Of a stretch of DNA of 64,000 nt, positions 63,493-64,000 are shown one piece after another. The notes under the pieces are model-generated. The model did no database searches. It worked only from the letters and a program-made list of their open reading frames with translations, and was not told the origin of the DNA. Source of the stretch: Butyrivibrio sp. VCD2006 (GTDB taxonomy: Bacteria > Bacillota > Clostridia > Lachnospirales > Lachnospiraceae); the NCBI RefSeq assembly GCF_000423925.1, contig NZ_AUIX01000003.1:124001-188000 (forward strand), written 5' to 3'. The position numbers and the translations under genes were made by a program. Each line of letters opens with the position of its first letter. The stretch's first letter is position 1.

Positions 63493-63522
63493 AAGGGATT
63501 TATCCATTAAGATAAATCCCTT
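63493..63522 (-). terminator. Inverted repeat downstream of codY
   Basis: Perfect 12-base arms AAGGGATTTATC and GATAAATCCCTT with a six-base loop, 51 bp past the codY stop. There is no T-run on the minus strand, so it is a weak terminator or a processing hairpin. It separates codY from the flgB promoter region. Confidence 0.5.
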
Positions 63523-63572
63523 CATCATCGTCCATCCTGCAAATAATATTTCGGATTAGCCATTATGTCTCA

Positions 63573-64000
63573 TTACATCTGAGCTTTAAGTTTTTTAATT
63601 TCATCAAATACGACATCATTTAAAACTTTAATATATGTGCCCTTCATTCCGGATGATCTGGATTCGATGACACCCGCACTCTCAAATTTTCTGAGAGCAT
63701 TCACGATTACGCTTCTGGTAATGCCAACTCTGTCTGCAATCTTACTTGCCACCAGAACACCCTCCATACCATTGAGCTCATCAAAGATATGAATGATTGC
63801 TTCCATCTCAGAGAATGACAATGTGCTGATGGCAGACTTAACAACCGCAAGCTTTCTGCTCTCCTCAGCGTTTTCCTCATTGACTGCTCTAAGCATCTCC
63901 AGTCCTACCACAGTAGTTCCGTATTCGCAAAGAATTATATCGTCAATATCATAGGGTTCATTGCACTTATACAAAAAGAGTGTTCCCAGTCTCTCACCCG
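63573..64000 (-). CDS. codY: Global regulator CodY, 5' end outside window
   Basis: GTP- and branched-chain amino acid-responsive regulator of nutrient and motility genes. The visible 142 residues cover the end of the GAF domain ([14 protein letters not shown]) and the whole winged-helix domain with the highly conserved [20 protein letters not shown] and [10 protein letters not shown]. The frame remains open to the window edge; a TTG at 63974 is internal. The codY-flgB adjacency is the same as in Bacillus subtilis. Confidence 0.96.
   Translation of the reverse strand, partial: GERLGTLFLYKCNEPYDIDDIILCEYGTTVVGLEMLRAVNEENAEESRKLAVVKSAISTLSFSEMEAIIHIFDELNGMEGVLVASKIADRVGITRSVIVNALRKFESAGVIESRSSGMKGTYIKVLNDVVFDEIKKLKAQM

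Noticed and set aside
63974..63974. TTG at 63974 as the codY start
   Set aside because: Upstream in-frame residues match the conserved CodY GAF-domain end, so the gene continues beyond the window.

Overview
The window is a near-continuous minus-strand stretch of a motile, anaerobic, low-to-moderate GC Firmicute, most likely a Lachnospiraceae member of the Butyrivibrio/Pseudobutyrivibrio type. The grounds are the codY-flgB junction, a large Firmicutes-style fla/che locus (FliY, CheC, CheD, FlhF, FlhG, SigD), a six-subunit Ech [NiFe]-hydrogenase of the kind known from rumen butyrivibrios, a MecA-type adaptor, and frequent TTG starts behind strong Shine-Dalgarno sites. The genus is an inference; there is no rRNA gene here. 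Only the first gene lies on the plus strand. I saw no tRNA, rRNA, IS element, prophage or CRISPR.

Layout from left to right. (1) 2-3067: the 3' part of a large acyl-CoA dehydratase activase-like protein (plus strand), facing a convergent hairpin. (2) 3125-8531: housekeeping genes: a coiled-coil protein, metA, ligA, an RsuA/RluB-family pseudouridine synthase and mecA. (3) 8655-18865: one operon, read right to left as echA-B-C-D-E-F then hypF-C-D-E, encoding an energy-converting membrane hydrogenase and part of its maturation machinery. (4) 19006-19443: an OhrR-type peroxide-sensing repressor with a palindrome just below its own promoter. (5) 19601-21470: minCDE, the division-site selection system. 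(6) 21572-23416: rpsB-tsf. (7) 23638-63331: about 40 kb of flagellar and chemotaxis genes. (8) 63573-64000: the 3' part of codY.

In transcription order the motility locus reads flgB, flgC, fliE, fliF, fliG, fliH, fliI, fliJ, motE-like, fliK, flgD, a small operon protein, flgE, a terminator, flbD, motA, motB, fliL, fliM, fliY, fliO, fliP, fliQ, fliR, flhB, flhA, flhF, flhG, pilZ, cheB, cheA, cheW, cheC, cheD, a membrane protein, sigD, fapA and three poorly characterised proteins. This covers the basal body, export gate, hook, motor, switch, assembly regulators and much of the chemotaxis core. cheY and cheR are absent, as are flagellin and the filament cap genes. Candidate regulatory sites are a sigma-A promoter with an adjoining CodY-box-like sequence in front of flgB and a sigma-28-like promoter in front of fliK.

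The most unusual non-coding feature is a dispersed intergenic repeat with CCCTCATCCG-type ends and CCTTCCC/GGGAAGG hairpins. It occurs five times, always in the same orientation. Twice it is expanded into a tandem array closed by an inverted end: six 49-bp units between motE and fliK, and 32-bp units between fliP and fliQ. Each unit resembles an intrinsic terminator facing against the operon.
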